Source: Leptolyngbya sp. Heron Island J (lineage in GTDB: Bacteria; Cyanobacteriota; Cyanobacteriia; Phormidesmidales; Phormidesmidaceae). Taken from it: DNA of 64,000 bases. The position numbers were made by a program, and so were the translations under genes. Location of the stretch: positions 124,001 to 188,000 of the forward strand of contig NZ_AWNH01000008.1 in the NCBI RefSeq assembly GCF_000482245.1, read 5' to 3'. Positions 18,567 to 28,335 of the stretch are shown here, piece by piece (the first letter of the stretch is position 1; every line of letters begins with the position of its first letter). The notes below the pieces were generated by a model that searched no databases, was not told the DNA's origin, and saw nothing but the letters and a program-made list of their open reading frames with translations.

Positions 18567-19730
18567 CTACCGTAAAAGCTTACGAATGTGGCTGTTGTAC
18601 CAGATGTAATATAAAAGATTAATGCCGAATTCATGCCAGGTTCGAATCGCCTGGCGAGACTGTTCTTGACCTTGCCAATGCTCAAACAGGGATGGGGAAA
18701 CAATCACGATGCGATCATCCACCCATAAGCCATTGTCTTTCGAAAGTTTAGGCAGTTGACCAAACAAAAAAGGATGTCGGGTAATCAAATGGGGAGACAC
18801 TACCCGGCGCAGTTCCAGATGACGCTGCAGCCGTTTAATGCTTTCCTGGAGAACGCGATCAACTCCTTCAGCAACAATTAGCAGTCCCCCTGGATAGTCC
18901 TTTAAAGACTGGAAGAGTCTTGTGTGTCCAGGTGTATCAGACCGTTGCCATTCGATGAGAGAAGTGCCGCTTATACACAGGGCATCTAGAGCTGCATCGG
19001 CCTGGGTAACTGTTTGTAGCTGGCCGTGTAGGCCAGGGTAGAGTACCTGCATTCCCTGGAATAAGCCCATTAGGCCCCTCTGATAGCGTGGTTGGTTAGG
19101 GAATAGGCCCAGGGTAAATGAGCGTTGCGATCGCAGTTGAGCAAACCGACGCTGGGTCAAATCTAACTGACCCAGCTCAGGCGTTAATCCCTGGGTTGGC
19201 ATCGCTAAAATATCTTGATCAGCCGAAATTCGAATGCGACACAGTTCAATATCTTTCGGTCTCAGGTGATTGATGCGTTGATCAAAGCGAAACTGTTCTT
19301 GCAGGCGATCGGTGGAATTGGGGAGCTCTAGCTGTTTAGGATCAACATGGTTAACAACAATATAGAGCGTCTGAATACCCCTGTCGGTTAACGGTGGAAT
19401 GGTAATAGGATAGGTGCGATCGCGCTCTTCAGAAATCACAATGGGATTCCCTTCACCGTCAATGGCAAACCCTGGCTGGACTTCAATCCAGCTTTTAGTC
19501 TGAAACTGCGGCGCGGTTCCAGGGGGGGGAGCTATTAACTTTACCCCTAACCCATAGACAATTCCTGGCTGCCAGAGTGCCTGATAGTGAACATTTTGCC
19601 GTTGTTGATGATAATGATGGGCCAGCTGCCAACGCTCAGCATTGATTCGCAAATTATCTTGCACATTGAGCTGGGTCAGCGGCGTCAGCGCAGGCAGTGG
19701 AAAAACATCTGACGACATAGGCTCACTCAT
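18567..19730 (-). CDS. Baseplate-like protein with DUF4159-like C-terminus
   Basis: This 387-residue soluble protein has an N-terminal half (to about 200; LNVQDNLRINAERWQLAHHY, then GIVYGLGV, then IDGEGNPIVI). That half has the layout seen in phage-tail or eCIS-associated proteins, where a Y-H-R helix precedes a GVVCGL-type strand. The C-terminal half (about 215-387; ALCISGT, YPGGLLIVAEGVD, HPFLFGQLP, GINLLYYIWY) resembles DUF4159, which carries a class I amidotransferase-like fold without known activity. Its start overlaps the upstream pentapeptide gene by 8 bp. The similarity calls are by eye and moderate. If right, they tie this operon to the injection-system genes at 0.5-5.8 kb. Confidence 0.5.
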   Translation of the reverse strand: MSEPMSSDVFPLPALTPLTQLNVQDNLRINAERWQLAHHYHQQRQNVHYQALWQPGIVYGLGVKLIAPPPGTAPQFQTKSWIEVQPGFAIDGEGNPIVISEERDRTYPITIPPLTDRGIQTLYIVVNHVDPKQLELPNSTDRLQEQFRFDQRINHLRPKDIELCRIRISADQDILAMPTQGLTPELGQLDLTQRRFAQLRSQRSFTLGLFPNQPRYQRGLMGLFQGMQVLYPGLHGQLQTVTQADAALDALCISGTSLIEWQRSDTPGHTRLFQSLKDYPGGLLIVAEGVDRVLQESIKRLQRHLELRRVVSPHLITRHPFLFGQLPKLSKDNGLWVDDRIVIVSPSLFEHWQGQEQSRQAIRTWHEFGINLLYYIWYNSHIRKLLR

Positions 19731-21051
19731 TTACTTGAAAACAATCCCTGGGCTGAGCGGCTCTAAACTCAGCCAAATTGACCGGTCGATCGCCGGGACG
19801 CTCCGCTCCCGCTAAGTTGGTATAGGCGATGGTGATATCTTCTAAGGTGGCCAGATGCAAGGTGGCATTTTCTAGATTGGCCTGGGTCCAGTCTGCATGG
19901 TTAAACTCACCATAGTTTAAGTTTGCGCCTGCCAACGAGGCCCTACGAAAATTGCCATGGTGCAACACCGCTGACTGTAAGTTGGCTCCAGTCAAATTGG
20001 CTTGCTCAAAGTTCGCCCCCGTAGTTTCATCCGTATTAGCATCGGCAAAACAGACTCGGCTCAGGTTGGCCCCCTCCAGGTTGGCTCGCTCAAAGTTGGC
20101 ATTGGCCAGGGAGACAACCTGACTGAAATCTACCCGGCTTAGGTCGCTGCGGCTAAAATTAACATGGGCTCCCCCTGGACCGGCAAAGGTGGTCTGTCGT
20201 AAATCAATCCGAGCCAGAACCGCTTCGTCTAACATTGCCCCGGACAGATCGGCCTGGATTAACTGCGCCTGCCTCAAGTTAGCTCCCACCAGACTGGCAT
20301 TGGTCAAATCCGCTGTGTTTAAGTTTGTCTGTTCTAGATTTGCCCCAGTTAAATCGGTGGCTGCCAGGGTAGCAAAGCTCAAATCTGCCCGCCTGAGTTC
20401 AGCTTCTGTCAGTATTGCTCCCGATAGATCGGCGGCTACCAAGCGACTCTCTTCAAGATTGGCCCCCGCTAACTGAGTTCCCGCCAGTTTCGCGTTGCTA
20501 AAGTCGCTGCGGCTCAAGTCAAAGTCCGAGAAGGTTAATCCACTGAGATTGCTGTGGCTCAAGTTGGCCCCAGACAGTCCGGTTGCGATCGCTACGGCAT
20601 CTTCAGCCCCACTAACATTGGCCAACGCCAACAGGCCTGGATCACGCTGAACATCCTCAGGGGCATTAACCAACCGCCAGGCCAGCTGCCACTGGGGGTC
20701 TAAATCAGCCGCCGCAATATCATTGCCAAAATTGGTCTCGGCCAGGTTAGCCCCTGCTAAATCAGCCCCCTCTAAAACCGCTCCCCGTAGATCGGCCCCG
20801 CGCAAATCAGCATTGAGTAAATTCGCGTCAACTAAATTGGCCCCGCGCAGGTTGGCCCGACGCAGATCTGCGCCTTCCAGGTTGGCTCCTTGTAAATTGG
20901 CTCCCTGTAAATAAGCCCTTTGTAAGCTGGCCTGACGGAGATTACAGCCTCGACAGATACGGGTCTCCCGCAGCTGTCTGACCGCTGATGATTCTTGGGC
21001 CAGGGCCACTGGACTTGTTAGTGCGATCGCACTAAACAGCCAGATGCCCAT
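19723..21051 (-). CDS. Secreted pentapeptide-repeat protein
   Basis: About 442 residues: a signal peptide (MGIWLFSAIALTSPVALA-QE), a short region with CRGCNL, then two long blocks of A(D/N)LXX pentapeptide repeats separated by a linker near residue 150. Such repeats fold into a right-handed square helix. The cyanobacterial form with a CxxC-like start is usually sent to the lumen or periplasm; function is mostly unknown. The longer reading from a TTG at 21120 is less likely, because the ATG at 21051 gives a clean signal peptide. It is the first gene of the minus operon. A CAG-rich low-complexity ORF on the other strand is a shadow of the repeats. Confidence 0.8.
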   Translation of the reverse strand: MGIWLFSAIALTSPVALAQESSAVRQLRETRICRGCNLRQASLQRAYLQGANLQGANLEGADLRRANLRGANLVDANLLNADLRGADLRGAVLEGADLAGANLAETNFGNDIAAADLDPQWQLAWRLVNAPEDVQRDPGLLALANVSGAEDAVAIATGLSGANLSHSNLSGLTFSDFDLSRSDFSNAKLAGTQLAGANLEESRLVAADLSGAILTEAELRRADLSFATLAATDLTGANLEQTNLNTADLTNASLVGANLRQAQLIQADLSGAMLDEAVLARIDLRQTTFAGPGGAHVNFSRSDLSRVDFSQVVSLANANFERANLEGANLSRVCFADANTDETTGANFEQANLTGANLQSAVLHHGNFRRASLAGANLNYGEFNHADWTQANLENATLHLATLEDITIAYTNLAGAERPGDRPVNLAEFRAAQPRDCFQVNE

Positions 21052-21236
21052 CAGATCAGTGACCCAAAAATAAGGCCGCAGTCTATAAAATTGAGAGGTT
21101 TCACAAAATATACTCACCAATACATTGACGCGATAGGGATGTCTATCCTTCTACAACGTCAAAATCGTCTGAGTTTCGCAGTAGATTTACGCAACGATAC
21201 TAAAGGAATAAAGATTTATGAGGTTCTACTTTTGGA

Positions 21237-21266
21237 CCTACAGGCGTTCCATGAAACGCCTGTAGG
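21237..21266 (-). terminator. Hairpin after the GrpB gene
   Basis: A perfect 12-bp stem (CCTACAGGCGTT / AACGCCTGTAGG) with a 6-nt loop starts 4 bp after the GrpB stop. No strong T-run follows, so it may be a weak terminator or an mRNA 3'-end stabiliser. Confidence 0.6.
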
Positions 21267-21270
21267 TTAA

Positions 21271-21873
21271 TTAATGTTTGCCATCGGCCCGACCCATAAT
21301 CTCTTGCACCACAGCCGACTTGGCATCTGCATAATTCTGGATATATTTCCAAGTCTGTTGAGAGAGTTCGCGTTTTGTTGTCTCGTAAAGCGTTTTGTCG
21401 TCAGGGTGGTGGCGCAACCAATCACGAAAAGCGAGCCTCCGCCCAATCTCTTTGCAGCCAGCGCTAAACACATGCAAATTGACTTTTGGTTCGGGCAGCT
21501 TGAAGACACGATGCTCATACCAGTCAGGTTCTCGAATGGTGAGTTTGTAGCCCAATGTTTCCAACTGTGGGACATAGGCCGATTCATCGGCTGATGCTGC
21601 CACTGCCAGGACCATATCAATAATGGGTTTTGCCGCTAGCCCCGGCACCGAGGTTGACCCCACATGTTCCAGTAAACCGGCGCTATCTCCTAAAACACCC
21701 CGGATTTCCTGGGCTAATTGCATAAATATCACCGGCCAGTCCGGATCATACTCTGCTAGATAAACCGTACTGTTTAACAGTTCTGGGGTACCTATGGTGA
21801 CAGCCAGAATATCTGCCTCAGTCGCAGGGGTCACCGATGTTTTGATGGGTTTGGCGGTTGGTTCTTTCATCAC
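21271..21873 (-). CDS. GrpB family protein (UPF0157 nucleotidyltransferase-like)
   Basis: This 200-residue protein matches the GrpB/UPF0157 family: YDPDWPVIFMQLAQEI, HVGSTSVPGLAAKPIIDMVL (the nucleotidyltransferase-fold active-site strand), LHVFSAGCKEIGRRLAFRDW, and an end close to YIQNYADAKSAVVQEIM. The biochemical role of the family is unclear, though the fold is that of nucleotidyltransferases. It lies 18 bp after the GST gene, so it is likely the last gene of the PfpI-GST-GrpB transcript and ends at the hairpin that follows. Confidence 0.85.
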   Translation of the reverse strand: MMKEPTAKPIKTSVTPATEADILAVTIGTPELLNSTVYLAEYDPDWPVIFMQLAQEIRGVLGDSAGLLEHVGSTSVPGLAAKPIIDMVLAVAASADESAYVPQLETLGYKLTIREPDWYEHRVFKLPEPKVNLHVFSAGCKEIGRRLAFRDWLRHHPDDKTLYETTKRELSQQTWKYIQNYADAKSAVVQEIMGRADGKH

Positions 21874-21891
21874 TCACCAATGCTGAGAGTA

Positions 21892-22503
21892 CTACGCATT
21901 TTCCCGCGCCATTTTGATATAGCCAGGAATGGTTTCAAAGTCTCTAAACCATCGCTGAATATGAGTATATGCCGACAAATCAAAACCACCTTCATCCGCT
22001 ACATGGGTATAGGCATACAAACTAATATCTGCGATGGTTGCCTGGGTGCCCAAAAAGAATTGATTGTCCGCCAGATGTTTATCCATGACGCCTAAGGCTT
22101 GATACCCCCCTGCCTGCTTGCCGTGATATTCTGCCAATCGCTCTTTAGGCAGACCTAAATACTTGTTAATGTATCTGGCCGTCGCAATGTAAGGCTCATG
22201 GCTGTACTGTTCAAAAAACTGCCACTGCAGCACCTTGGCCCGTTGATACTTGTCCTGTGGTAGGAAGGTAGTTCCGTCTGCGAAGTAGTTTAAAATGGCG
22301 TTCGATTCCCACAGATATTGGTCGTCACCCAGGGCAACAACTGGGATTCTGGCATTGGGATTCATCTGCTGAAAGTCCTCTGTGTGGGTTTCATTAGCCA
22401 GAATATCCACATGTACCCACCTGTGGGGAATATCTAAAAACTGCACCAGCAATTTGACTTTATAACAGTTTCCTGACAGCATATCGCCAAAAACCGTATA
22501 CAT
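21892..22503 (-). CDS. Glutathione S-transferase family protein
   Basis: This 203-residue protein has an N-terminal thioredoxin-like domain (residues 1-75: SGNCYKVKLLVQFLDI, NPNARIPVVAL with the cis-Pro, WESNAILNYF with the Glu-Ser that binds the glutathione gamma-glutamyl part). An all-helical C-terminal domain (ADISLYAYTH motif near residue 155) follows. It would conjugate glutathione to an electrophile or act as a glutathione-dependent peroxidase. It lies in one transcript with a PfpI-like and a GrpB protein under a divergent LysR gene, which suggests a small detoxification or stress unit. The substrate is unknown. Confidence 0.9.
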   Translation of the reverse strand: MYTVFGDMLSGNCYKVKLLVQFLDIPHRWVHVDILANETHTEDFQQMNPNARIPVVALGDDQYLWESNAILNYFADGTTFLPQDKYQRAKVLQWQFFEQYSHEPYIATARYINKYLGLPKERLAEYHGKQAGGYQALGVMDKHLADNQFFLGTQATIADISLYAYTHVADEGGFDLSAYTHIQRWFRDFETIPGYIKMARENA

Positions 22504-22556
22504 TTTGGTTTTCTCTCTAATTCAACAACATTAGTATCGAGGCAATAAACCTGTCA

Positions 22557-23141
22557 TTATGATGCACCTGTCCAGTCAAACTCCATTTGTTTGGCTGTTT
22601 GTTCAGCCAGGGCTTGCCCCCCCAATCTACTCACCAAATACAGACTCATATCGATCCCAGCAGAAATACCACCGGACGTTATCACCCGGCCAGCATCCAC
22701 CCAACGAATATTTTCTCTCACATTTAGATTAGGATACTGCTGACGGAGATCGGCAATATCTTCCCAATGAGTGGTCACCGATTCGGTGGTGATCACCTGA
22801 GCCGCTGCTAGTAAAAAGGCTCCCGTACAAACAGAAGCCATCAGTTTAGCTGTGTTAGCCTGCTCTGTAATCCAGTTAACAACTGGGGGCTTGAGCATTT
22901 CTGCAATATGAACACCGCCGACGATAATAGGCACATCAATCAACGGATGATTGTGAAATCCATAATCAGGAATGACTTTATAGCCTCCCCGAGCAGTAAC
23001 AGTTTCGCCGGTTTGGCTAACTAAAAAAGGGGTAAAGGGTGTGCCGTCAGTGCAAATTCTAGCAGCGGTGCTAAACACTTCAAACGGTCCTGAAAAGTCG
23101 AGAACTTCTGCTTGATCGTAGATGTAGATCCCAATATTCAT
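22557..23141 (-). CDS. DJ-1/PfpI family protein (isonitrile-hydratase-like)
   Basis: This 194-residue protein has the class I amidotransferase-like fold of the DJ-1/PfpI superfamily. It has LDFSGPFEVFS with an acidic residue at 15 and E21, and the nucleophile elbow ASVCTGAFLL with C105. GGISAGIDMSLYLVSRLGG near the C-terminus is the pattern shared by isonitrile hydratases and the N-terminal domains of AraC-type regulators. The length fits a stand-alone enzyme. Its reaction cannot be told from the sequence; isonitrile hydratase, glyoxalase III or chaperone roles exist in the superfamily. First gene of the minus operon, divergent from the LysR gene. Confidence 0.85.
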   Translation of the reverse strand: MNIGIYIYDQAEVLDFSGPFEVFSTAARICTDGTPFTPFLVSQTGETVTARGGYKVIPDYGFHNHPLIDVPIIVGGVHIAEMLKPPVVNWITEQANTAKLMASVCTGAFLLAAAQVITTESVTTHWEDIADLRQQYPNLNVRENIRWVDAGRVITSGGISAGIDMSLYLVSRLGGQALAEQTAKQMEFDWTGAS

Positions 23142-23217
23142 GCAAAAATCCCTAAAATCTACCGTTTATTCCCCTGCAATGGGTATTGTCACCCGCAGTC
23201 GATGTGAGCACCAAAGC

Positions 23218-23246
23218 ATAGCATGCATAAAATGGATGCATGCTAT
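23218..23246. promoter_or_regulatory. Perfect 11-bp inverted repeat, probable LysR operator
   Basis: ATAGCATGCAT (23218-23228) and ATGCATGCTAT (23236-23246) pair perfectly around a 7-bp AT-rich centre (AAAATGG). The centre-to-arm layout resembles the T-N11-A sites bound by LysR-type regulators. It sits between the divergent PfpI-like and LysR genes, 72 bp and 61 bp from their starts, and could serve both promoters. Confidence 0.7.
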
Positions 23247-23306
23247 CGATACCTCGAATTGAGAAAGGTGAGATAGATTTAGAGGAAATGCTTCCAGGTC
23301 TACGGC

Positions 23307-24212
23307 ATGAACCTTTCCAGACTCAAGCTCTCCCAGTTACGTGCGTTGGTAGCCATTGCCGATTGTGGCAATTTTAGTGAGGCGGCATTACAACTTGGGG
23401 TGAATCAGTCCACGGTTAGCCACGCGATCGCAACCCTGGAAGAGCAGCTAGGTGTGGTCTTGCTTAACCGCGGTCGCTATGGGGCCAAACTCACCCCTGT
23501 CGGTGAACAGATTACCGATAAGGCTAACCAGGTACTGAAGCTGCTAGACGACATGGCCCAGAATGCCCAGCAGGCTAGAGGGCTACAGGGAGGAACGGTA
23601 AGGATCGCCGCCTTTAGAAGTGTGGCTACCCATCTGCTGCCAGCTGCGATCGCCCGTCTACACCATCGCTATCCTGAGATTCAGGTGACCATTACCGAGG
23701 ACAACGATATTGACCACCTGAAACAACGCTTGACTCAAGGAGACGTCGATATTTGCGTGGCCGAAGTGCTGAAAGGCAAAGAATTCGAATCATTCCTAAT
23801 TTTTGAAGATGAATATGTGGCCCTGCTCCCGTCTCAGCTAGGGCTGCGAGATGCTCAACTAACCTACAGTGAGCTGCAGGCGCATCCACTGATTAGTCCC
23901 AGTCACGGTACTTGTTTCTCTCGGTTAGATGATTATCTCAAACACCATCAAATTGCTCTAAAAATAGCCTATTACATCCGCCATGATTCATCGATGGTAA
24001 GTATGGTCAGACAGGGGTTGGGCATCGCCCTGATGCCAGAGTTGGCAGCCGCACCGATTCCAGAGGGGGTCCAGATCTGTCGATTGCCCTTTACCCTCAC
24101 GCGCCCCATTGGTGCGGCTCTGCTCAAAGAGGGACTCCATACGCCAGCAGTCTATGCATTTTTAGAGGCCCTACGAGAAACAGGGGACTTTTCAATCCCC
24201 CAAGCTGTTTAG
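23307..24212 (+). CDS. LysR-family transcriptional regulator
   Basis: This 301-residue protein is full length for the family. The N-terminal winged helix (LSQLRALVAIADCGNFSEAA ... QLGVNQSTVSHAIATLEEQL ... LLNRGRYGAKLTPVG, residues 7-65) is classic. A periplasmic-binding-protein-like effector domain follows, from about residue 90 (GGTVRIAAFRSVATHLLP). It is transcribed away from the PfpI-GST-GrpB operon with an inverted repeat between them, the usual arrangement for a LysR regulator and its target. The inducer is unknown. Confidence 0.93.
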   Translation: MNLSRLKLSQLRALVAIADCGNFSEAALQLGVNQSTVSHAIATLEEQLGVVLLNRGRYGAKLTPVGEQITDKANQVLKLLDDMAQNAQQARGLQGGTVRIAAFRSVATHLLPAAIARLHHRYPEIQVTITEDNDIDHLKQRLTQGDVDICVAEVLKGKEFESFLIFEDEYVALLPSQLGLRDAQLTYSELQAHPLISPSHGTCFSRLDDYLKHHQIALKIAYYIRHDSSMVSMVRQGLGIALMPELAAAPIPEGVQICRLPFTLTRPIGAALLKEGLHTPAVYAFLEALRETGDFSIPQAV

Positions 24213-24328
24213 AGTGTCGCGATCGACTCCTATCTTTGCCATAAAAACTGTTTGATTCGATACATCTCATGATATTTCATATTAATTTGATATGCTTAAC
24301 ATCAATAGGCTTATTATTCGCTGCTGTT

Positions 24329-24556
24329 ATGAAAGACTATTTGTCCTCGCTGATTGACCGTGAGCTGGCCCCCGGTGCCGCTAAAGTCTCCATTGTCGTT
24401 GGCACCCTCCTTTTTTCTCTTAACCATGGCCCTGCCCTGGTCAACAACAAAATGACTCCCACCCGCTGGCTGGCTGGATTGCTAACCTATGCGGTGCCCT
24501 ACTCTGTCAATATCCATGGACAGTATGCCTACCGAAAGCGGCAGTCAGCTTCTTAA
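24329..24556 (+). CDS. nrtS: NrtS-like nitrate/nitrite transporter subunit
   Basis: A 75-residue protein with two membrane spans. The core ELAPGAAKVSIVVGTLLFSL then NHGPALVNNKMTPTRW and TYAVPYSVNIHGQY matches my memory of the NrtS family, small proteins that assemble into a nitrate/nitrite carrier in marine Synechococcus. I start at ATG 24329 because the family begins with a short tail before the conserved PGA...VVGT segment; a start at 24269 would add 20 residues that read as untranslated. It follows the LysR gene on the same strand but has no visible link to it. Confidence 0.6.
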   Translation: MKDYLSSLIDRELAPGAAKVSIVVGTLLFSLNHGPALVNNKMTPTRWLAGLLTYAVPYSVNIHGQYAYRKRQSAS

Positions 24557-24626
24557 TAACCGGAACAGGTGCAGCCAAGGGGAGACGCATCTGAAAGCTC
24601 CCAGAGTTGAAGCATTGGGATCAACA

Positions 24627-27600
24627 TTACGAAACTCCACTGCCAGCCAAGGCGGGCTCATTCAACGCTCCCCTCATATAGCCCAACCACTCGATCAAAT
24701 TCTCCAGCTGTTTGTCTGGCTTCATTACCCCCAGCCCCCGTACCGTCACCTTACCTGAGGCATACACAAACCGCGACTTCAGGTGTCCGGGCACCTTATC
24801 ATGCAGCAGTTTCCAGGCCGGTGCTTCCATCGGTGTTTCCATGACGACATGTTGCTTACCCTCTGGTTTGATCTTCGCAAAGCCCAAAGGTTTGGCAATT
24901 TGCTTGAGTTCTAGCATTTTCACCAGCTGTTCTACTGCGGCTGGAATCGGCCCAAATCGGTCGTTTAGGTCTGTCACAATCTGCATCAGCTCTCTTTTAG
25001 TATCTGCAGCCACCAACGAACGATAAATGCTCATCTTTTGATCGGTGTCGCTAATATAGTTGTTGGGAATAAAGGCGGTGAGTTTCAGGTCAATTTGAGT
25101 CTCATCCACCTGGGGAATCTCCTGGCCACGAATCTCGGCAATGGCTTCCTGGAGCATATCCATATAGAGGTCAAAGCCAATCACCTCCATCTGACCCGAC
25201 TGTTGCACCCCCAGCAGATTACCAATACCGCGAATTTCCATATCGCGCATGGCTAGCTGATAGCCGGAGCCCAGTTGGGTGAATTCTTGAATGGCTCGCA
25301 GCCGCTTCCGGGCCTTATCCGAGAGTTTGTCCTGACGAGGATAAAATAACCAGGCGTGGGCTTGAATCCCGGAACGTCCAACCCGACCCCGTAACTGATA
25401 GAGCTGGGAAAGTCCGAATTTCTGGGAGTCTTCAATCAAAATGGTGTTAACCCGTGGAATGTCTAGCCCTGATTCGATAATGGTGGTACACACCATCAGG
25501 TCGGCTTCGCCACTGCTAAAGGCTAACATCGTGGCTTCTAATTCTCCTTCGGGCATCTGACCGTGAGCCACTGCTAGCCGAATCGATGGAATCATTTCAC
25601 GAATGCGGGCTGCAATCTCTTCAATACCTTCCACCCGGGGGACAACGTAAAAAACCTGCCCGCCTCGGTCTAGCTCCTGACGAATCGCTGCTCGGACTTT
25701 TTCCGGGTCGTAGGGGGCCAGGTGGGTCATAATCGGACGCCGGGCTGGGGGCGGTGTCGTAATCAGGCTCATCTCTCGTACACCCGAGAGAGACATATAC
25801 AATGTGCGCGGGATCGGTGTGGCACTCAGGGTCAGCACATCCACCTGGGTTTTCATGGCTTTGATTTTCTCTTTTTGGTTGACCCCAAATCGCTGTTCTT
25901 CATCGACCACTAGCAGTCCCAGGTCGTTAAATTTGACGGCTTTGCCCAGCAATTGGTGAGTACCCACAACAACATCTAACTCGCCAGTTGTTAGGCGTTG
26001 AACAATCTCTTTGCGTTCAGTCGCCGTGCGAAAACGATTTAACAATCCTACCTGAATCGGGTAAGGGGCAAATCTCTCTTTAATCGTGTGGTAGTGTTGC
26101 TGGGTGAGAATTGTGGTTGGAGCCAGCATCGCCACCTGTTTGCCAGCAATGATGGCCTTAAAGATGGAGCGAATGGCCACCTCGGTTTTACCAAAGCCCA
26201 CATCGCCACACACCAGGCGGTCCATCGGTCGGGGGCTTTCCATGTCCCGTTTGACATCCTGGGTAGCCTTAAGCTGGTCTGGGGTGGGCTGATAGGGGAA
26301 GGAATCTTCTAGTTCTTGCTGCCAGGGCATATCTACGGGATAGGCGAAGCCTTCTAGCTGCGATCGCTGTGCATACAGCTTGAGTAAATCCACCGCCACT
26401 TTTTGGATCGCTTTTTTGGCGCGGGTTTTGGTTTTTTCCCAAGCCTTGCCGGTCATTTTGTTCAGTGCAGGCCGTTTCTCCGCCGAGGCTCGGAACCGTG
26501 ACAGAGATCCCATCTGGTCTGCCGCGACCCGCAATAGGCCGTCGGCATATTTGATCACCAAATATTCCCGAGTTTCGGCATCAAGGGTGAGGCTTTCTAG
26601 CTTGAGAAACTGACCAATCCCATGGTTACGGTGGACCACATAGTCATTGGGACGCAGCTTGTTCGGGTCAACTTTTTTAGAGGCGGCGCGACGGCGTTTG
26701 CGCACGTAGCTGGGGGTGGCCAGGGTGTGCTGACCAAAAAACTCACGGTCGGTGACAATGCCAATGCGAAATGTTGGCAGAATAAAGCCTTCAAGTTCTG
26801 CTAGCCCCGAGTATTTGACACCAACGGGCACATATTGGCCATGGAGTTTTGCGATCGCCGGATAGTCTTTGGGATTGGGAATAAACTGGGCCGGGCAGTC
26901 GTGTTCCTGCAGCAGGGCCACTGACCGGGTAGGCTGGGCTGAAACTAGCCAGATTTGATGCTTGCGATCGCACTCTCCCCTCACTGTCTCCGCTAGCTTG
27001 CCAAACTGGTGAGGAATCGCTGGGACCGGACGACTAGCCAAATTCAGCCCCTCACCATCCTCAGCAATTTCCGACAGCAGCACCTGGGAAAATAACGATA
27101 GCTCTTCTAGCGCCTCATCAAATGGCCGGTGTAGCTGCGGCACCTCTGACCCCGGTAGTTGAATCTCATCACTATTCCCCAAGGTCTGATTGACTTCATG
27201 CCAGTAATCATCCACCTGCTCATACCAGCGACCGCTGTGGGCGCGACACTGATCCGGTTCATCAATCGCAATCAGCGTATCCTCCGCCAGGTAATCCAGC
27301 AGCGACGCTGGCTGGTCAAAGGCAATGCCTAAAAAGCGGCGCAGCCCCTCCACCCGCTGGCCATTTTCATAGGCTTCTTGAACATCTGGGGGCATCAAAT
27401 CCATTAGCACCCCATGCTCATCTAACTTCGCCGCAATCAGCGGACTAAAGTCCGTCGTTGTTAGTAACAGGGTAGAAACCTTATCTAGGGAGCGCTGGTT
27501 GGCCGGGTCAAATTCCCGCAGTCGTTCTAGCTCATCCCCAAACAGCTCCAACCGCACCGGCAGCTCTGCCGAGACCGGAAATACATCAATAATGTCCCCT

Positions 27601-28130
27601 CGCTGACTCCACTGACCCTCAGTTTCCACCGTTGGCACCTTTTCGTAGCCCAGGGTGGCCAGTGTGCGAGACAGCTCCTTCAGGTTGAGTTCCATCCCCT
27701 GCTCCAGCTGCAGACAGTAGGGCTTAAATGCTTCCACTGGGGGCAAGTGGGGCTGTAATGCCCGCTCCGTTGCCACAATCACGCTTGGTTTATCTGAGTC
27801 CTTTAACAAATCCGCCAGCACCTGCAGCTGTCCCCAGGTCATCTCCGATTCCTGGTCAAACGGATCGTAAGGGGAGGCTTCAGAGGTAGGGTATAGCGAC
27901 ACCCTAGGCCAACCCATGGCTTCTAGCTGCGCCGTCCAACGACCGGCTTCTTCCAGCGTTGCCGTTATCACCAGCATGGGTTGCTCCTGGGCCAGTGCCG
28001 ATGCCACTAACCCCTTAGGCAAACGAGGCAACCCATTGAGCACGAGCCGCTGCTGTTTATCTAGCTTAGTGAGCAGTTCTTGGGCTAACGCAGTCTTACT
28101 AAGGGCACGAACAACGGACGAAAAAGCCAT
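24627..28130 (-). CDS. mfd: Transcription-repair coupling factor Mfd
   Basis: This 1167-residue protein is of normal length. UvrB-like domains at the N-terminus (to about 330) bind UvrA. A CarD-like RNA-polymerase-interaction domain lies at about 510-575 ([20 protein letters not shown]). A RecG-like translocase follows, with Walker [12 protein letters not shown] at about 642 and DEEQ in [14 protein letters not shown]-terminal TRCF domain ends the protein. It removes stalled RNA polymerase from damaged DNA and recruits UvrABC. It begins about 105 bp after a strong terminator of pgi, so it has its own promoter. Confidence 0.97.
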   Translation of the reverse strand: MAFSSVVRALSKTALAQELLTKLDKQQRLVLNGLPRLPKGLVASALAQEQPMLVITATLEEAGRWTAQLEAMGWPRVSLYPTSEASPYDPFDQESEMTWGQLQVLADLLKDSDKPSVIVATERALQPHLPPVEAFKPYCLQLEQGMELNLKELSRTLATLGYEKVPTVETEGQWSQRGDIIDVFPVSAELPVRLELFGDELERLREFDPANQRSLDKVSTLLLTTTDFSPLIAAKLDEHGVLMDLMPPDVQEAYENGQRVEGLRRFLGIAFDQPASLLDYLAEDTLIAIDEPDQCRAHSGRWYEQVDDYWHEVNQTLGNSDEIQLPGSEVPQLHRPFDEALEELSLFSQVLLSEIAEDGEGLNLASRPVPAIPHQFGKLAETVRGECDRKHQIWLVSAQPTRSVALLQEHDCPAQFIPNPKDYPAIAKLHGQYVPVGVKYSGLAELEGFILPTFRIGIVTDREFFGQHTLATPSYVRKRRRAASKKVDPNKLRPNDYVVHRNHGIGQFLKLESLTLDAETREYLVIKYADGLLRVAADQMGSLSRFRASAEKRPALNKMTGKAWEKTKTRAKKAIQKVAVDLLKLYAQRSQLEGFAYPVDMPWQQELEDSFPYQPTPDQLKATQDVKRDMESPRPMDRLVCGDVGFGKTEVAIRSIFKAIIAGKQVAMLAPTTILTQQHYHTIKERFAPYPIQVGLLNRFRTATERKEIVQRLTTGELDVVVGTHQLLGKAVKFNDLGLLVVDEEQRFGVNQKEKIKAMKTQVDVLTLSATPIPRTLYMSLSGVREMSLITTPPPARRPIMTHLAPYDPEKVRAAIRQELDRGGQVFYVVPRVEGIEEIAARIREMIPSIRLAVAHGQMPEGELEATMLAFSSGEADLMVCTTIIESGLDIPRVNTILIEDSQKFGLSQLYQLRGRVGRSGIQAHAWLFYPRQDKLSDKARKRLRAIQEFTQLGSGYQLAMRDMEIRGIGNLLGVQQSGQMEVIGFDLYMDMLQEAIAEIRGQEIPQVDETQIDLKLTAFIPNNYISDTDQKMSIYRSLVAADTKRELMQIVTDLNDRFGPIPAAVEQLVKMLELKQIAKPLGFAKIKPEGKQHVVMETPMEAPAWKLLHDKVPGHLKSRFVYASGKVTVRGLGVMKPDKQLENLIEWLGYMRGALNEPALAGSGVS

Positions 28131-28234
28131 GAAAGCAGTTGAAATGGGTTACAGCATCTATAGATTGTAGAGCCTGATTTGTGGAACATACCCCCTGATA
28201 TGACCTCCGCAGTTGTAGGTAAGGACAGAAGTAC

Positions 28235-28272
28235 AAAAAAAGAGGCTTGAAAGGGTGCCCTTTCAAGCCTCT
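28235..28272 (-). terminator. Rho-independent terminator of pgi
   Basis: A 15-bp perfect stem (AGAGGCTTGAAAGGG and its complement, 28241-28255 / 28258-28272) with a very short loop is followed on the minus strand by a run of seven T (28241 down to 28235). It stands 64 bp after the pgi stop and shields mfd. Confidence 0.9.
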
Positions 28273-28335
28273 AAATTCTTCTAATCCATTTTGCACCTGC
28301 CATGGCTGACACCCTGCAGCCCGAGACCACAGGTT

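Noticed and set aside
20189-20914. Open frames on the plus strand opposite the pentapeptide gene, rich in Ala, Lys, Arg and Ser
   Set aside because: They are the complement of the A(D/N)L repeats, low in complexity and without a ribosome site.
21052-21120. TTG start giving 23 more residues to the pentapeptide protein
   Set aside because: The inner ATG gives a proper signal peptide, while the longer form puts polar residues before it.
24489-24758. ORF bridging nrtS and the end of mfd
   Set aside because: It overlaps nrtS out of frame and mfd in antisense, and has no family resemblance.
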